Below, in pieces: positions 1-7,614 of a stretch of 34,202 nucleotides of DNA. Below the pieces are notes generated by a model. The model searched no databases and was not told where the DNA came from. It saw only the letters and a program-made list of their open reading frames with translations. Origin of the DNA: Hoeflea marina (lineage in GTDB: Bacteria; Pseudomonadota; Alphaproteobacteria; Rhizobiales; Rhizobiaceae). The position numbers and the translations under genes were made by a program. Numbering within the stretch: position 1 is the stretch's first letter; the number at the start of each line of letters is the position of its first letter. The stretch is from contig NZ_QGTR01000011.1 in assembly GCF_003182275.1 (NCBI RefSeq), forward strand, positions 1 through 34,202, given 5' to 3'.

Positions 1-15
1 AGCCGGGGCGGAAAT

Positions 16-136
16 CGCGTCAAGGGATTGAAATTGCTGAATGGGAGTTGTGGAATCGTCCAACAGTTTCGGCCGGATAGGCTCGCCGCTTGCGCTGAGC
101 CCACTCTCCCCCCTTGTGGGGGAGATGTCGGCGCAA
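16..136 (+). repeat. RIME-like dispersed repeat, left copy
   Basis: Bases 21-75 match, in inverted orientation and with scattered mismatches, the stretch at the far right of the window (about 34092-33990). Shared blocks include AATTGCTG, CGTCCAACAGTT and GGGGGAGATGTCGGCG. No coding signal is convincing here. The organisation resembles rhizobial intergenic mosaic elements, which I know from Rhizobiales genomes; the family assignment is inference. Confidence 0.65.
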
Positions 137-225
137 GCCGACAGAGGGGGGCATGCCGCCACGCATCCGGACCATCGGGATATGCGGCGACCGCCCCCTC
201 TGTCACCTTCGGTGACATCTCCCCC
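118..225. repeat. Large inverted repeat of the RIME type
   Basis: The left arm (118-151) starts GGGGGAGATGTCGGCG and ends in a G-run. The right arm (193-225) is its approximate reverse complement, starting GCCCCCTCTGTCACC and ending in a C-run. Each arm contains its own small hairpin (GTCGGC/GCCGAC in the left arm, GTCACC/GGTGAC in the right). The 41-base spacer has no gene. Such nested palindromes are typical of rhizobial intergenic mosaic elements. Confidence 0.75.
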
Positions 226-328
226 GCAAGGCTCCGTGATTCACACATTTCGGAGGTGGCTGGGCATGTTGACAGCGTGGGGCTCAATGACAAGAGCCAG
301 GCGGCGGGCGGCAACAACCCCCTCACCT

Positions 329-369
329 GCAATTTCTAGCGCTTAACTGCGTTAAGACGCTGAAATTGC
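329..369. repeat. Intergenic hairpin element
   Basis: An outer stem GCAATTTC/GAAATTGC, middle stem AGCG/CGCT and inner stem CTTAAC/GTTAAG close a three-base loop, with one-base bulges at 337 and 357. It is followed directly by another inverted repeat. There is no T-tract, so it reads as a repeat-family palindrome rather than a terminator. Confidence 0.65.
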
Positions 370-371
370 TT

Positions 372-441
372 CCTCTCCCACCAAGGGAGAGGGGGGTGCG
401 CCGCGGCTTCCGCGTTTCCACCTCTCCCCTGGTGGGAGAGG
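372..441. repeat. Inverted repeat with CTCTCCCACCA arms
   Basis: Bases 372-391 and 421-441 are near-perfect reverse complements of each other (CTCTCCCACCA versus TGGTGGGAGAG), about 30 bases apart. This is part of the mosaic repeat island at the left end of the window. Confidence 0.65.
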
Positions 442-444
442 ACA

Positions 445-487
445 CAAAATCACAGCCTTGGACCGCAGGGCCAAGCTGTAGATTTTG
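445..487. repeat. Intergenic hairpin element
   Basis: The arms at 445-461 and 471-487 pair through CAAAATC/GATTTTG, ACAGC/GCTGT and CTTGG/CCAAG, with a loop of about nine bases and one bulge. No gene is associated with it. It belongs to the same run of palindromes as the hairpin at 329-369. Confidence 0.55.
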
Positions 488-561
488 TTGGTGAGGGGGT
501 CGGAGGCATCCACAACGTTTCTTGCCTGCAAGCCGTAATCTCCGCGGCCCCGTCACCCCGA

Positions 562-775
562 CCCTTCCTGAGGTGCTTGCGTAGCGAGCTCGAAGGGCCG
601 AGGTCCAGCAGCGCCGCGTCGGCGCGCGGGATGTCGGGGACAGTTTACTTTTGGCAGCGGATCAGGCCTCGGGCACAGTTTCCACAAGTAAACTGTCCCC
701 ACCTCTCATCCGCCGCACCGGCCTTCCCTCGCCCTTCGAGGCTCCCTGCGCTGCGGTCGCTCCTCAGGATGAGGG
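562..775. repeat. Pair of inverted repeat copies flanking a palindrome
   Basis: The left arm (562-597) and right arm (732-775) are diverged inverted copies of one sequence, sharing CCCTTCGAG and CCTCAGGA. They flank the perfect 15-bp inverted repeat at 636-700. Sequences with a CCCTTCGAG...CCTCAGGATGAGG pattern are common intergenic repeats in Rhizobiales. No protein is convincingly encoded between the arms. Confidence 0.55.
636..700. repeat. MITE-like inverted repeat
   Basis: GGGGACAGTTTACTT at 636-650 is repeated as its exact reverse complement at 686-700, with 35 bases between. The 65-bp unit has no coding capacity. Terminal inverted repeats of this kind suggest a tiny non-autonomous mobile element or a remnant of insertion-sequence ends. 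I see no target-site duplication that would prove mobility. Confidence 0.55.
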
Positions 776-864
776 AAGGGGCAGCGCACCCTCCACACCG
801 TCACGCATCACCTCAACTCCACAGCCATGGGCCACCACACCGCTGTGTGAATGCCGTCGACCGC

Positions 865-1380
865 CTATCCGAGCCGCAGCCGCGCCGCGATTGCCCAGTC
901 CTCGATCGGGATCTCCTGGCCGGAGGCGGCCACGACGATGCTATCAAACCGGATCGTCCGACCGGCGAGTTCGGCGTTGAGGCGGGCGATCGCCGGCGGC
1001 TTCTTCTCTTCCGTGACGCCGTAGGCGAGCGAGATGTGCGGCAGGAAGCTGTCGATATCGCCGCGGCCGAACGTGGTCACCGCCGTGCGCTTGAGCTCGA
1101 GCAGCGGCCCCTCTGCGGCAAAGGCCGCAAACAGCGAGCGGAAGAACAGCGGCAGGCCACTCACCGCCGCGACCGGCGCCTCGAAGGCGGCGCGGCCGGA
1201 AAAATCGCGATCGAGCAGTGCCGCGAGCTCGTCGGCCGGCCGCCCCATGTCCTCGACCAGCGTCAGATGCGGGCTGAAGCGCTGCGTGCCGAATTCGTCC
1301 GCCAGCCGCCCGACGATACGGGAGAGCATGGCGTGGTCGGGGTCCGATGGCATCAGCCAGATGGAGTGACAGTGTTTCAT
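865..1380 (-). CDS. 2H phosphoesterase, cyclic phosphodiesterase-like
   Basis: This 171-aa cytoplasmic protein has the two His-x-Thr/Ser motifs that define the 2H phosphoesterase superfamily: H38-L-T40 in a SPHLTL context and H115-I-S117 in a PHISLAY context. In this family the two histidines line a cleft that hydrolyses cyclic phosphodiesters (2',3'-cyclic nucleotides or ADP-ribose 1'',2''-cyclic phosphate). The opening residues (HSIWLMP) and the size fit the CPDase branch rather than the larger RNA 2'-5' ligase branch. I chose ATG at 1380; a TTG at 1437 would add 19 residues of non-family-like sequence. It lies 91 bp downstream of the LacI gene on the same strand, so it may be the last gene of the transport operon. 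Its natural substrate is unknown. Confidence 0.8.
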   Translation of the reverse strand: MKHCHSIWLMPSDPDHAMLSRIVGRLADEFGTQRFSPHLTLVEDMGRPADELAALLDRDFSGRAAFEAPVAAVSGLPLFFRSLFAAFAAEGPLLELKRTAVTTFGRGDIDSFLPHISLAYGVTEEKKPPAIARLNAELAGRTIRFDSIVVAASGQEIPIEDWAIAARLRLG

Positions 1381-1471
1381 TTGCCGGTCCGGGTTCGGGT
1401 GTTCAATGCATTTGGCCCGAAAGTCCTGCAGCTGCAATGGCCGGGCGCCGCGGCAGGCGCGTCAGGCCGCA

Positions 1472-2512
1472 TCATGCGCTCTCGATCGGCCTGACGGTGT
1501 CGCGCACCACCAGCGGCAGTTCGAGTTCGGCGATGATCGGCGGCGCGCCCGGCGAGGACAGCCGCTGCTCGAGCACGCGCATGATCTCGGCTGCCTGCTG
1601 TTCGGCGTCCTGGCGGAAGGTGGTCAGCCGGTAGGCGCCCCACTCGGCTTCCGGGACGTCGTCGAGCCCGATCACCGACAGGTCGGCCGGGATCGAGATG
1701 CCCAGCATGTGGCGCGCATAGTCCATCAGCCCGAAGGCCATCAGGTCATTGACGCAGAACACGCCCTCGATGCCCTTCGACCGCGCCAGCAGCAGCGAGG
1801 CGGCGAAGGTGCCGCCCTGGTAGTCGGTGCGCTCGCCGCGCTCGACCGTCACCTCGAGCCCCATCTGCCCGGCGTGCCGCATGTAGGCCTGTTCGCGCTC
1901 CACCAGGTTGGGGCTGCCGACCCTGGAGGTGATCAGCCCGATCCGGCGCATGCCGCGCGCGGCGAAGATCCGCACCGCCGTTTCCGCCGCGCGGATGTTG
2001 TTGATCCTGATGTGGTCGGGTCCCTCCTCGCTGCGGCCCACCGCGATCAGCGGCTGGCCGTTGCGCTGCGCGAGATCGACGAAGGCCTTCGACGGCATGC
2101 CCGAGAGCATGATCGTCGCCTCGGCCCGGTAGCGCAGCAGCGTGGCATGCGAGGCGCGCGAGGCGGTCTCGCTCTTGTCTGTCGGGATCAGCACCGGCAC
2201 CCGGCCGCTCGCCACCAGAAGACGCGAGATCGCCGAGATCTGCAGCGTCCGGAACGGCGTCTCGGAATCCGCCGCGATCATGCCGACGAGCTTGCTGCGG
2301 TTGGCAAGCAGCCCGCGGGCGAGATCGTTGACCTGGTAGCCGAGTTCCTCGGCGGCCTTCGTCACCTTCGCGCGCGTCGCCTCCGACACGCTCGCCCCGC
2401 GGGTGAAGGTGCGCGACACTGCCGAGCGCGACACGCCGGCTTTCCTCGCCACTTCGTAGGCGCTGATGTAGCGCGGCAGCCCGATGTCGAATGCGTCGTC
2501 CTTCTCCGCCAT
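1472..2512 (-). CDS. LacI-family transcriptional regulator
   Basis: This 346-aa repressor-type protein has an N-terminal LacI helix-turn-helix at about residues 14-40 (YEVARKAGVSRSAVSRTF). The hinge helix pattern is NDLARGLLANRS, followed by a periplasmic-binding-protein-like effector domain to the end (GVFCVNDLMAFGLMD and SVIGLDDVP are characteristic). Its ATG overlaps the stop of the upstream permease gene (ATGA), so it is translated with the transporter operon and is presumably its local, autoregulated regulator. The sugar- or polyol-binding type of effector domain suggests it senses the transported compound or its product. The palindromes at 6628-6641 and 7503-7518 are candidate operators. 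The effector cannot be named from sequence. Confidence 0.92.
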   Translation of the reverse strand: MAEKDDAFDIGLPRYISAYEVARKAGVSRSAVSRTFTRGASVSEATRAKVTKAAEELGYQVNDLARGLLANRSKLVGMIAADSETPFRTLQISAISRLLVASGRVPVLIPTDKSETASRASHATLLRYRAEATIMLSGMPSKAFVDLAQRNGQPLIAVGRSEEGPDHIRINNIRAAETAVRIFAARGMRRIGLITSRVGSPNLVEREQAYMRHAGQMGLEVTVERGERTDYQGGTFAASLLLARSKGIEGVFCVNDLMAFGLMDYARHMLGISIPADLSVIGLDDVPEAEWGAYRLTTFRQDAEQQAAEIMRVLEQRLSSPGAPPIIAELELPLVVRDTVRPIESA

Positions 2513-3321
2513 CAGCGCCCCACCTTGGACAGCACGTCGGCGCGAAGGAACTTCTCGATGACGAACATGAACGCGATCGAGGGCACCAGCAGCACGAGGG
2601 CCGTGATCGAGGCGATCTGGTAATTGCCGCCCGAACCCGCCGTATAAAGCAGCAGCGGCAGCGTGGAAACATCCGGCGCGCCGACGAAATAGGTACCGGT
2701 GAACTCGTCGAGCGATTCCAGGAACACGAAGATCGAGCTTGCCAGCAGCCCGGGTGCGGCGATCGGCAGCGTGACGTCGACGAAGGTCCGCATCGCCGAG
2801 GCGCCGATCGAGCGCGCCGCCTCCTCGAGTTCCCCATCGACCGCGGAGAATGCGGCAGTGGCGATCCACACCGCGTAGACCAGGCCGTGGGTGACATGCA
2901 CCAGGACCACGCCGAGAATTGTCCCGTTGAGCCCGAACTGGTAGAAGATGCGGGCGATGTTGACATAGACCGGCAGGTTCGGAAACGCCTGCGGGATCAA
3001 GAGCAGCAGCAGGATCACCCCGCGCAGCGGCAGCTTCAGCCGCGCCAGCGCATAGCCCGCCGGAATGGCAAGCCCCACCGACACCACCACCGTCAGGCAG
3101 GCGATCATCACGCTGGTCAGCAGCGAGACCGTGGCGTTGCCGCGCGGCGAAAACACCTTGGCCCAGTAGGTAAAGCCGTATTCGAGCGGCAGCGCGTGCG
3201 GAAAGTACCAGCGCTCCGTGACCGCCCACAGCACCAGATTGGTCAGCGGCCCGAAGATGGCGAAGGCCAGCAGGCCAAGGCAGAGTCCGCGCGGGATCCA
3301 TTTGAGGTCGTTCAAAGTCAA
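2512..3321 (-). CDS. ABC transporter permease (second subunit)
   Basis: This 269-aa inner-membrane permease has about six hydrophobic helices. The EAA loop reads EEAARSIGASAMRTFVDVTLP, the contact site for the ATPase in binding-protein-dependent importers of the PotC/FbpB/ThiP superfamily. The start is read as TTG at 3321, which overlaps the TGA of the upstream permease. A GAGGGA Shine-Dalgarno lies six bases before it, and no ATG is available at a sensible position. It forms a heterodimer channel with the product of 3318-4139. Its neighbours show an importer for a small solute, probably anionic or phosphorylated (inference from the linked phosphatase). Confidence 0.88.
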   Translation of the reverse strand: MTLNDLKWIPRGLCLGLLAFAIFGPLTNLVLWAVTERWYFPHALPLEYGFTYWAKVFSPRGNATVSLLTSVMIACLTVVVSVGLAIPAGYALARLKLPLRGVILLLLLIPQAFPNLPVYVNIARIFYQFGLNGTILGVVLVHVTHGLVYAVWIATAAFSAVDGELEEAARSIGASAMRTFVDVTLPIAAPGLLASSIFVFLESLDEFTGTYFVGAPDVSTLPLLLYTAGSGGNYQIASITALVLLVPSIAFMFVIEKFLRADVLSKVGR

Positions 3322-4139
3322 CGGTGTTCCCTCATGGTCTGGCGCAGATGGATCCAGGCCACCACGCTGGTGGTCATGAGCGAAATGACGCCAAGCGCGT
3401 TGGCGACGCCGTAGTCGCCATAGGCGTTGATGCGGAATGCCATGCTGGCGGTGATCATGGTCGGCGACTGGGCGTTGATCATCAGCGGCACCGACAGCAC
3501 CGACATCATGGTGACGAAGCTCAGGATCAGGCCGACCAGCAGCGTCGGCAGCACCTGCGGCAGGATGATCTCGACCAGGATGCGCAGCCGGCTGGCGCCG
3601 AGATTGCGTGCCGATTCGATCATCGCCCGGTCGAGCGAGGCCATGGCGCCGGCGATGAGCAGCGTGACGAACGGGGTCTGCTTCCAGACGAAGGCGATGA
3701 CAATGCCGCGCCAGTCGAGAAAGCTGATCGTCTGGGCGGCGGTCAGGATTCCGCTTTCCATCAGCATCGAGTTCATCAGCCCGTTCTTGGCCAGGAAGGT
3801 GCGCAGGATCTGGCCGACGACGATGAAGGGAATGAACAGAGGCCAGCGGTAGAGCCATTTCAGGATCGACACCGCGCGCGGATTGTTGCCGAGCGTCAGG
3901 TAGCCGCCGATGGCGATCGAACAGAGCCCGATCAGCACGGACGACAGCAGCACGATGACGATCGTGAAGACGATGTCGGAGCTGTAGAGTTCGAAGGCCT
4001 TCTGGAAATTGCCGATGCCGAAATTCCCGTCGACATCAAACGCCCCCGTGATCGAACTCGCCAGAGGCACGATGAACAGCAGCGTCACCACCAGCAAAGC
4101 CGGCGTGACGAGAAGAAGGCCGAGAAACGGAACCGGCAT
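3318..4139 (-). CDS. ABC transporter permease (first subunit)
   Basis: This 273-aa membrane protein opens with a hydrophobic helix (FLGLLLVTPALLVVTLLF). A central EAA loop, IESARNLGASRLRILVEIILP, marks it as a binding-protein-dependent importer permease. The start is ATG 4139, preceded by GGTGATC, which can pair with the 3' end of 16S rRNA; a GTG three codons upstream (4148) is possible. Its stop overlaps the TTG of the next permease gene, so the two are translationally coupled. It sits 90 bp after the binding-protein gene in the order binding protein, permease, permease, regulator. Confidence 0.88.
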   Translation of the reverse strand: MPVPFLGLLLVTPALLVVTLLFIVPLASSITGAFDVDGNFGIGNFQKAFELYSSDIVFTIVIVLLSSVLIGLCSIAIGGYLTLGNNPRAVSILKWLYRWPLFIPFIVVGQILRTFLAKNGLMNSMLMESGILTAAQTISFLDWRGIVIAFVWKQTPFVTLLIAGAMASLDRAMIESARNLGASRLRILVEIILPQVLPTLLVGLILSFVTMMSVLSVPLMINAQSPTMITASMAFRINAYGDYGVANALGVISLMTTSVVAWIHLRQTMREHR

Positions 4140-4229
4140 GGTGATCACCCGAATGCGGTTGGACGGGACAGCCCGCGACCGGCGCGGGATGGGATGCGCC
4201 GCGCCCCGAAGGCCGCGGCGCTGTTGCTG

Positions 4230-5363
4230 TCAGTTGCCGACCTGGCGCTCATAGGCCTCCAGGATCGCGGTGTTGTAGGGCGCGATCGGGAAGGACTTGC
4301 CGTTCTTCGCCAGATCCTCGGGCGAGATGTCGGTGAACAGCTTGTCCCATGTCGCGGCATCAAGCTTCGACTGCACCAGCTGCGCATCGATGCCCGGATA
4401 CCAGTTGAAGCGCTTGACGATGCCTTCGGCCTGCACTTCCGGGCTGGTGGCAAGGTTGACGAACTTCTCCGCCAGGTCCTTGTGGCCGCTCTTTTCCGGA
4501 ATGACATAATGCATCGGCTGGCCGGGCATGCCGGGTGCCGGCAGCACCAGTTTCATCTCCGGCGGCAGCTTGCCGTCGGCCTTCCAGGAATAGAACATGT
4601 CGACCCAGACCGGCCCCATGGAGATCTCGCCGCGGCTGAGCATGTCGAGCGTGCCGGCGTTGCCGGGCGTCAGCGTGGCGTTGGTGGTGAAGTCCTTGAG
4701 GCTGGCGAAGGCGTCGGACCACTTGGCGGTCTCGGCCTCCTCGAAGGGACCGTTCATCAGCTTGTCGGCGTCGCCGGCGAAGGCATAGATCCAGCCCATG
4801 ACGAAGCTCACGCCGGAGGCGCCGCCCTTGATGCCGTTGTAGCCGAACTGCTTGGGATTTTCCTTGGCCCAGGTCGCCAGTTCCTCGTAGCTCCTGGGCG
4901 GAGTGGGGACCAGCGCCGGGTTGTAGGCGAGCGCCGTCTGGCTGGAGAACATCGGCATCACATAGCCGTCGACATTGGTGCCGAGCGCCATCTTCGAATT
5001 GGCGCCGGTGGCAAGCTTGCCGTTCTCGATGTCGCCGCGATAGGCGTCGAGATAGCCCTTTTCGACCATCGGTCCGGCGAACTTCTCGTGCACCACGGCG
5101 ACGTCGGCGTCCCAGGTGCCGACATTGGCCTGGGCCTGGGCGTCGAAGCGCTCGAGGATCTTCTGCGAGCCCGCATCGCCGGGGCCGGTGCCGACGGCGC
5201 GAACGGTGGTTCCCGGGTTCTGGGATTCAAACAGCGGGCCGAGATATTCGTTGACGTAGTCGACCATGTTCTGGTCGCCGGCGGTCAGCACCGTCAGTTC
5301 CTCGGCCAGAACCGGCGATGTGGTCAGTGCAAGCGCGACAAGCGGATAACAGACTTTTCTCAT
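4230..5363 (-). CDS. ABC transporter periplasmic substrate-binding protein
   Basis: This 377-aa exported protein has a signal peptide (MRKVCYPLVALALTTSPVLA, cleavage after about residue 20). The mature part resembles the putrescine/ferric-ion/2-aminoethylphosphonate class of extracellular binding proteins. Recognisable stretches are ELTVLTAGDQN at the mature start, LAYNPALVP in the middle and AEKFVNLATSPEVQ near the end. ATG 5363 has a GGGAG Shine-Dalgarno seven bases upstream. It lies between the ATPase and permease genes of one operon. It captures the solute in the periplasm for the permease pair. The substrate is not determinable by eye; hexose phosphate, polyol phosphate, polyamine and iron are all known in this structural class. 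Confidence 0.85.
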   Translation of the reverse strand: MRKVCYPLVALALTTSPVLAEELTVLTAGDQNMVDYVNEYLGPLFESQNPGTTVRAVGTGPGDAGSQKILERFDAQAQANVGTWDADVAVVHEKFAGPMVEKGYLDAYRGDIENGKLATGANSKMALGTNVDGYVMPMFSSQTALAYNPALVPTPPRSYEELATWAKENPKQFGYNGIKGGASGVSFVMGWIYAFAGDADKLMNGPFEEAETAKWSDAFASLKDFTTNATLTPGNAGTLDMLSRGEISMGPVWVDMFYSWKADGKLPPEMKLVLPAPGMPGQPMHYVIPEKSGHKDLAEKFVNLATSPEVQAEGIVKRFNWYPGIDAQLVQSKLDAATWDKLFTDISPEDLAKNGKSFPIAPYNTAILEAYERQVGN

Positions 5364-5470
5364 CACAAAACTCCCTTTGTGGTTGCCCAATGGCAGATGC
5401 AGCGCGTCGGTCAGGGTCTGACCGCCGTTGACGGCGAGAGCCCTTGCGGGCGCTCACCAGAGTGTGAAAT

Positions 5471-5504
5471 CGGCCGAAAGGCCGCTTCCAGGGCGGTTCC
5501 GCCC
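5471..5504 (-). other. Two hairpins between ATPase and binding-protein genes
   Basis: The 156-bp gap between the ATPase stop and the binding-protein start (5364-5519) contains CGGCCGAAAGGCCG (5471-5484, GNRA-type loop) and GGGCGGTTCCGCCC (5491-5504). There is no T-tract. They may protect or help process the mRNA so that the binding protein is made in excess. This role is inference. Confidence 0.4.
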
Positions 5505-5519
5505 GCTTCCCTCCCCGCC

Positions 5520-6602
5520 CTACGAACGGGGAAACAGATAGAGCCGGTCGTCCCGGATGCGCAGATGCACCGCCGTGCCGGCCTCGAAACAGTGCTCGGC
5601 GTCGACCATGACGGTGCGCTCGCCGAGATGGATGACATGGCGCCAGAGACCGCCGGGATAGCTCACCTGGCCGACCACGCCCTCGAGCTGCAGCACGCCC
5701 GGGCCCGGCTCGCCATCGCTCCCGCGCGCATCGACGAGGCTGATGGCCTCGCTGCGGAAGCGCGCCATGGCGGAACCGCTCGCCAGGTCGCGGCCCTGGC
5801 GGCTCAGCGCGGCGCGGCGGTTGTGCGGCCCTTCGGCGACAATCAACGTTTCTCCACCGGCAAGGACGTCGAGATCGATGACGTTCTCCGCCCCCATGAA
5901 GGCTGCGACGAAGTCCGAGGCCGGCTGGTTGTAGACCTGCTGCGGCGTGCCGACCTGGGCGATCTCGCCGCCATTGAGGATGACGATCCGGTCGGCCATC
6001 ACCATTGCCTCCTCGCGATCATGGGTGACATGCACCGCGGTGATGCCGAGCCGGCGCTGCAGCGCGCTGATCTCGTGGCGGACGGTCAGCCGGATGCGCG
6101 CGTCGAGATTGGACAGCGGCTCGTCGAGCAGCAGGATGTCCGGATTGATCGCCAGCGCCCGGCCGAGCGCCACCCGCTGCCGCTGGCCGCCCGAGAGTTC
6201 GCCCGGCTTGCGCCGGCCGAGCGCGTCGAGCCCCAGCAGCGCCCTGACCTCGGCGATGCGCGCCGCGGCGGCGCCCGCGCCGACCCGGCGGATCTTGAGC
6301 CCGTAGCCGATGTTCTGGTCCACCGTCATGTGCGGCCAGAGCGCATAGGACTGGAACACCAGCGCCATGCCGCGCCTGTCCGGCGGCTCGCGGGTGACGT
6401 CGCGGCCGTCGATGCGGATGGCGCCGTGGCTCGGCGTGTGAAAGCCGGCAATGGTGCGCAAAAGTGTCGTCTTGCCGCAGCCCGACGAGCCCAGCAGGGC
6501 CACGAACTCGCCCTTGGCCACCGACAGGTCGACGCCCTTGAGCACCTCCAGCTCGCCGTAACTCACCCGTGCGCCCGCAACCTCAAGATAACCGCCCAAC
6601 AA
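5520..6602 (-). CDS. ABC transporter ATP-binding protein, PotA/MalK type
   Basis: This 360-aa cytoplasmic ATPase drives the importer. It has Walker A GSSGCGKTT, the Q-loop in LVFQSYALWPHMTV, signature [15 protein letters not shown], Walker B ILLLDEPLSNLD and the switch histidine in HVTHDREEAM. After about residue 240 there is a TOBE-like regulatory domain, giving the usual length of the PotA/MalK/FbpC group. The start is read as TTG 6602, with AGGGAG just upstream; a second TTG at 6599 is equally plausible. The palindrome TGCACAGCTGTGCA lies 26-39 bp before the start, suggesting direct control by the operon's LacI regulator. Confidence 0.93.
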   Translation of the reverse strand: MLGGYLEVAGARVSYGELEVLKGVDLSVAKGEFVALLGSSGCGKTTLLRTIAGFHTPSHGAIRIDGRDVTREPPDRRGMALVFQSYALWPHMTVDQNIGYGLKIRRVGAGAAAARIAEVRALLGLDALGRRKPGELSGGQRQRVALGRALAINPDILLLDEPLSNLDARIRLTVRHEISALQRRLGITAVHVTHDREEAMVMADRIVILNGGEIAQVGTPQQVYNQPASDFVAAFMGAENVIDLDVLAGGETLIVAEGPHNRRAALSRQGRDLASGSAMARFRSEAISLVDARGSDGEPGPGVLQLEGVVGQVSYPGGLWRHVIHLGERTVMVDAEHCFEAGTAVHLRIRDDRLYLFPRS

Positions 6603-6627
6603 TCTGCTCCCTGCCTGATTTCACGGC

Positions 6628-6641
6628 TGCACAGCTGTGCA
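6628..6641. promoter_or_regulatory. Candidate LacI-type operator, copy 1
   Basis: TGCACAGCTGTGCA is a perfect 14-bp palindrome in the 82-bp gap upstream of the ATPase gene. The same 14 bp occur again inside the 16-bp palindrome at 7503-7518. Even-length palindromes near promoters suit dimeric LacI-family proteins, and the operon encodes one (1472-2512). The central AGCT differs from the common central CG of LacI sites, so the assignment is inference. Confidence 0.65.
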
Positions 6642-6684
6642 TCGCGAGCCAGAAGCGCTTTCGCGCCACAGGCATTTCCCCACC

Positions 6685-7470
6685 TCAATCCGCCGATTGA
6701 AGCGATATTCCCGTCGCACGACTGACAAGATCCGCCAGTCCAGGGGCCGCGGCCAGAACGGCGCCGCCCGATTCGAGGCTGCCGTCCCCGAGAAACGCGC
6801 AGACCCCGCCGCCCGCTTCCTCGACCAATAGCAGGCCAATAAGACAGTCCCATGAATTCATGTGGCTTTCCGCATAGGCCTCGTTTCGGCCGTCGGCGAC
6901 ATAGGCAAGACCGAGCGCGCCGGAGCCCGCGCGGCGCACGTTGAAGCCCTGGTCGATCAGCGTCTCGAGAGTGCGGAGATAGGTAGCCTTGGCAATTCGC
7001 GTCGACCAGCCGAGTTCGACTGTCGCCGATTGCGCCGAAACGGCGGATGACACCCGGATCGGCTCGCCGTTCAGCGTTGCGCCCTGCCCCCGGCGGGCGA
7101 AATAGAGATCGCCGGCCGCCGGGTTGCAGATCGCACCGAGCTCGGTCCGGCCATCGTGGACAAAGGCGATGGCCACGCAGAAATGGGGGATGCCGCGGGC
7201 AAAGTTGGCAGTTCCGTCAATCGGATCGACCACCCAGACATCGCCGGATGCGGCGCCGCCGCTCTCCTCGCCGAAGAATCCGTCCTCGGGAAAGGCCGCA
7301 ACAATGCGCTGGCGGATGAAGGCCTCGCACAGGCCGTCGGTTTCGGTCAGGTAGTCCTGCGGACCCTTCATGTCGAAGGGCCGGGCACGGCCAAAGCCGC
7401 GCATCACCAGCGCGCCTGCCTCCACGGCCAGGCCGCGACAGAACGCAGCTCTCTCCTCAAGCCGAGCCAT
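6685..7470 (-). CDS. Inositol monophosphatase family protein
   Basis: This 261-aa cytosolic, metal-dependent phosphatase of the IMPase/FBPase/CysQ fold has GEE (residues 67-69), the signature DPIDGTANF (82-90) and the C-terminal SWDCLIGLLLVEEAGG metal-binding motif. Family members hydrolyse inositol phosphates, sugar phosphates or 3'-phosphoadenosine phosphates using Mg2+. ATG 7470 has a GGGGAG Shine-Dalgarno. It is the first gene of the LacI-regulated ABC transporter operon, which argues for a role in dephosphorylating the imported compound rather than for housekeeping inositol or sulfur metabolism. The gap to the ATPase gene is 82 bp. Which phosphate ester it uses cannot be told. Confidence 0.88.
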   Translation of the reverse strand: MARLEERAAFCRGLAVEAGALVMRGFGRARPFDMKGPQDYLTETDGLCEAFIRQRIVAAFPEDGFFGEESGGAASGDVWVVDPIDGTANFARGIPHFCVAIAFVHDGRTELGAICNPAAGDLYFARRGQGATLNGEPIRVSSAVSAQSATVELGWSTRIAKATYLRTLETLIDQGFNVRRAGSGALGLAYVADGRNEAYAESHMNSWDCLIGLLLVEEAGGGVCAFLGDGSLESGGAVLAAAPGLADLVSRATGISLQSAD

Positions 7471-7502
7471 TCTCACTCCCCGCAGTCTCCTCGGCTTCAG
7501 GA

Positions 7503-7518
7503 TTGCACAGCTGTGCAA
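7503..7518. promoter_or_regulatory. Candidate LacI-type operator, copy 2
   Basis: TTGCACAGCTGTGCAA is a perfect 16-bp palindrome 33 bp upstream of the phosphatase ATG, where it would overlap a promoter or the early transcript. It contains the 14-bp palindrome found before the ATPase gene. Two copies within 900 bp, both at gene starts of one operon, are unlikely by chance. Confidence 0.7.
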
Positions 7519-7614
7519 ATCCGTCAACGTTGAACCAGTCCCGGGATGCTCGCTGCCTCGGCCGGAGCACCTGACCGATAGTCGCTTGGTCGAAATGCGC
7601 GCTCGCGCCGCGTG

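Noticed and set aside
28-346. Short open frames in the left-edge repeat
   Set aside because: They are made entirely of palindromic repeat sequence, with no ribosome-binding site or family resemblance.
1427-1436. Short palindrome TGCAGCTGCA between the LacI and 2H genes, considered as a third operator
   Set aside because: It lacks the CA/TG pair that gives TGCACAGCTGTGCA its length, and ten-base palindromes are expected by chance in GC-rich DNA.
577-1494. Plus-strand open frame spanning the repeat island and the 2H gene
   Set aside because: It runs through inverted repeats and antisense to the 2H phosphoesterase. Its composition (Arg/Pro/His-rich) has no protein-like character.
3324-6725. 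Plus-strand open frame of over 1100 codons
   Set aside because: It lies antisense to the ABC transporter genes, whose products have clear motifs. Its translation is Arg/Gln/His/Asp-rich low-complexity sequence typical of the complement of high-GC genes.
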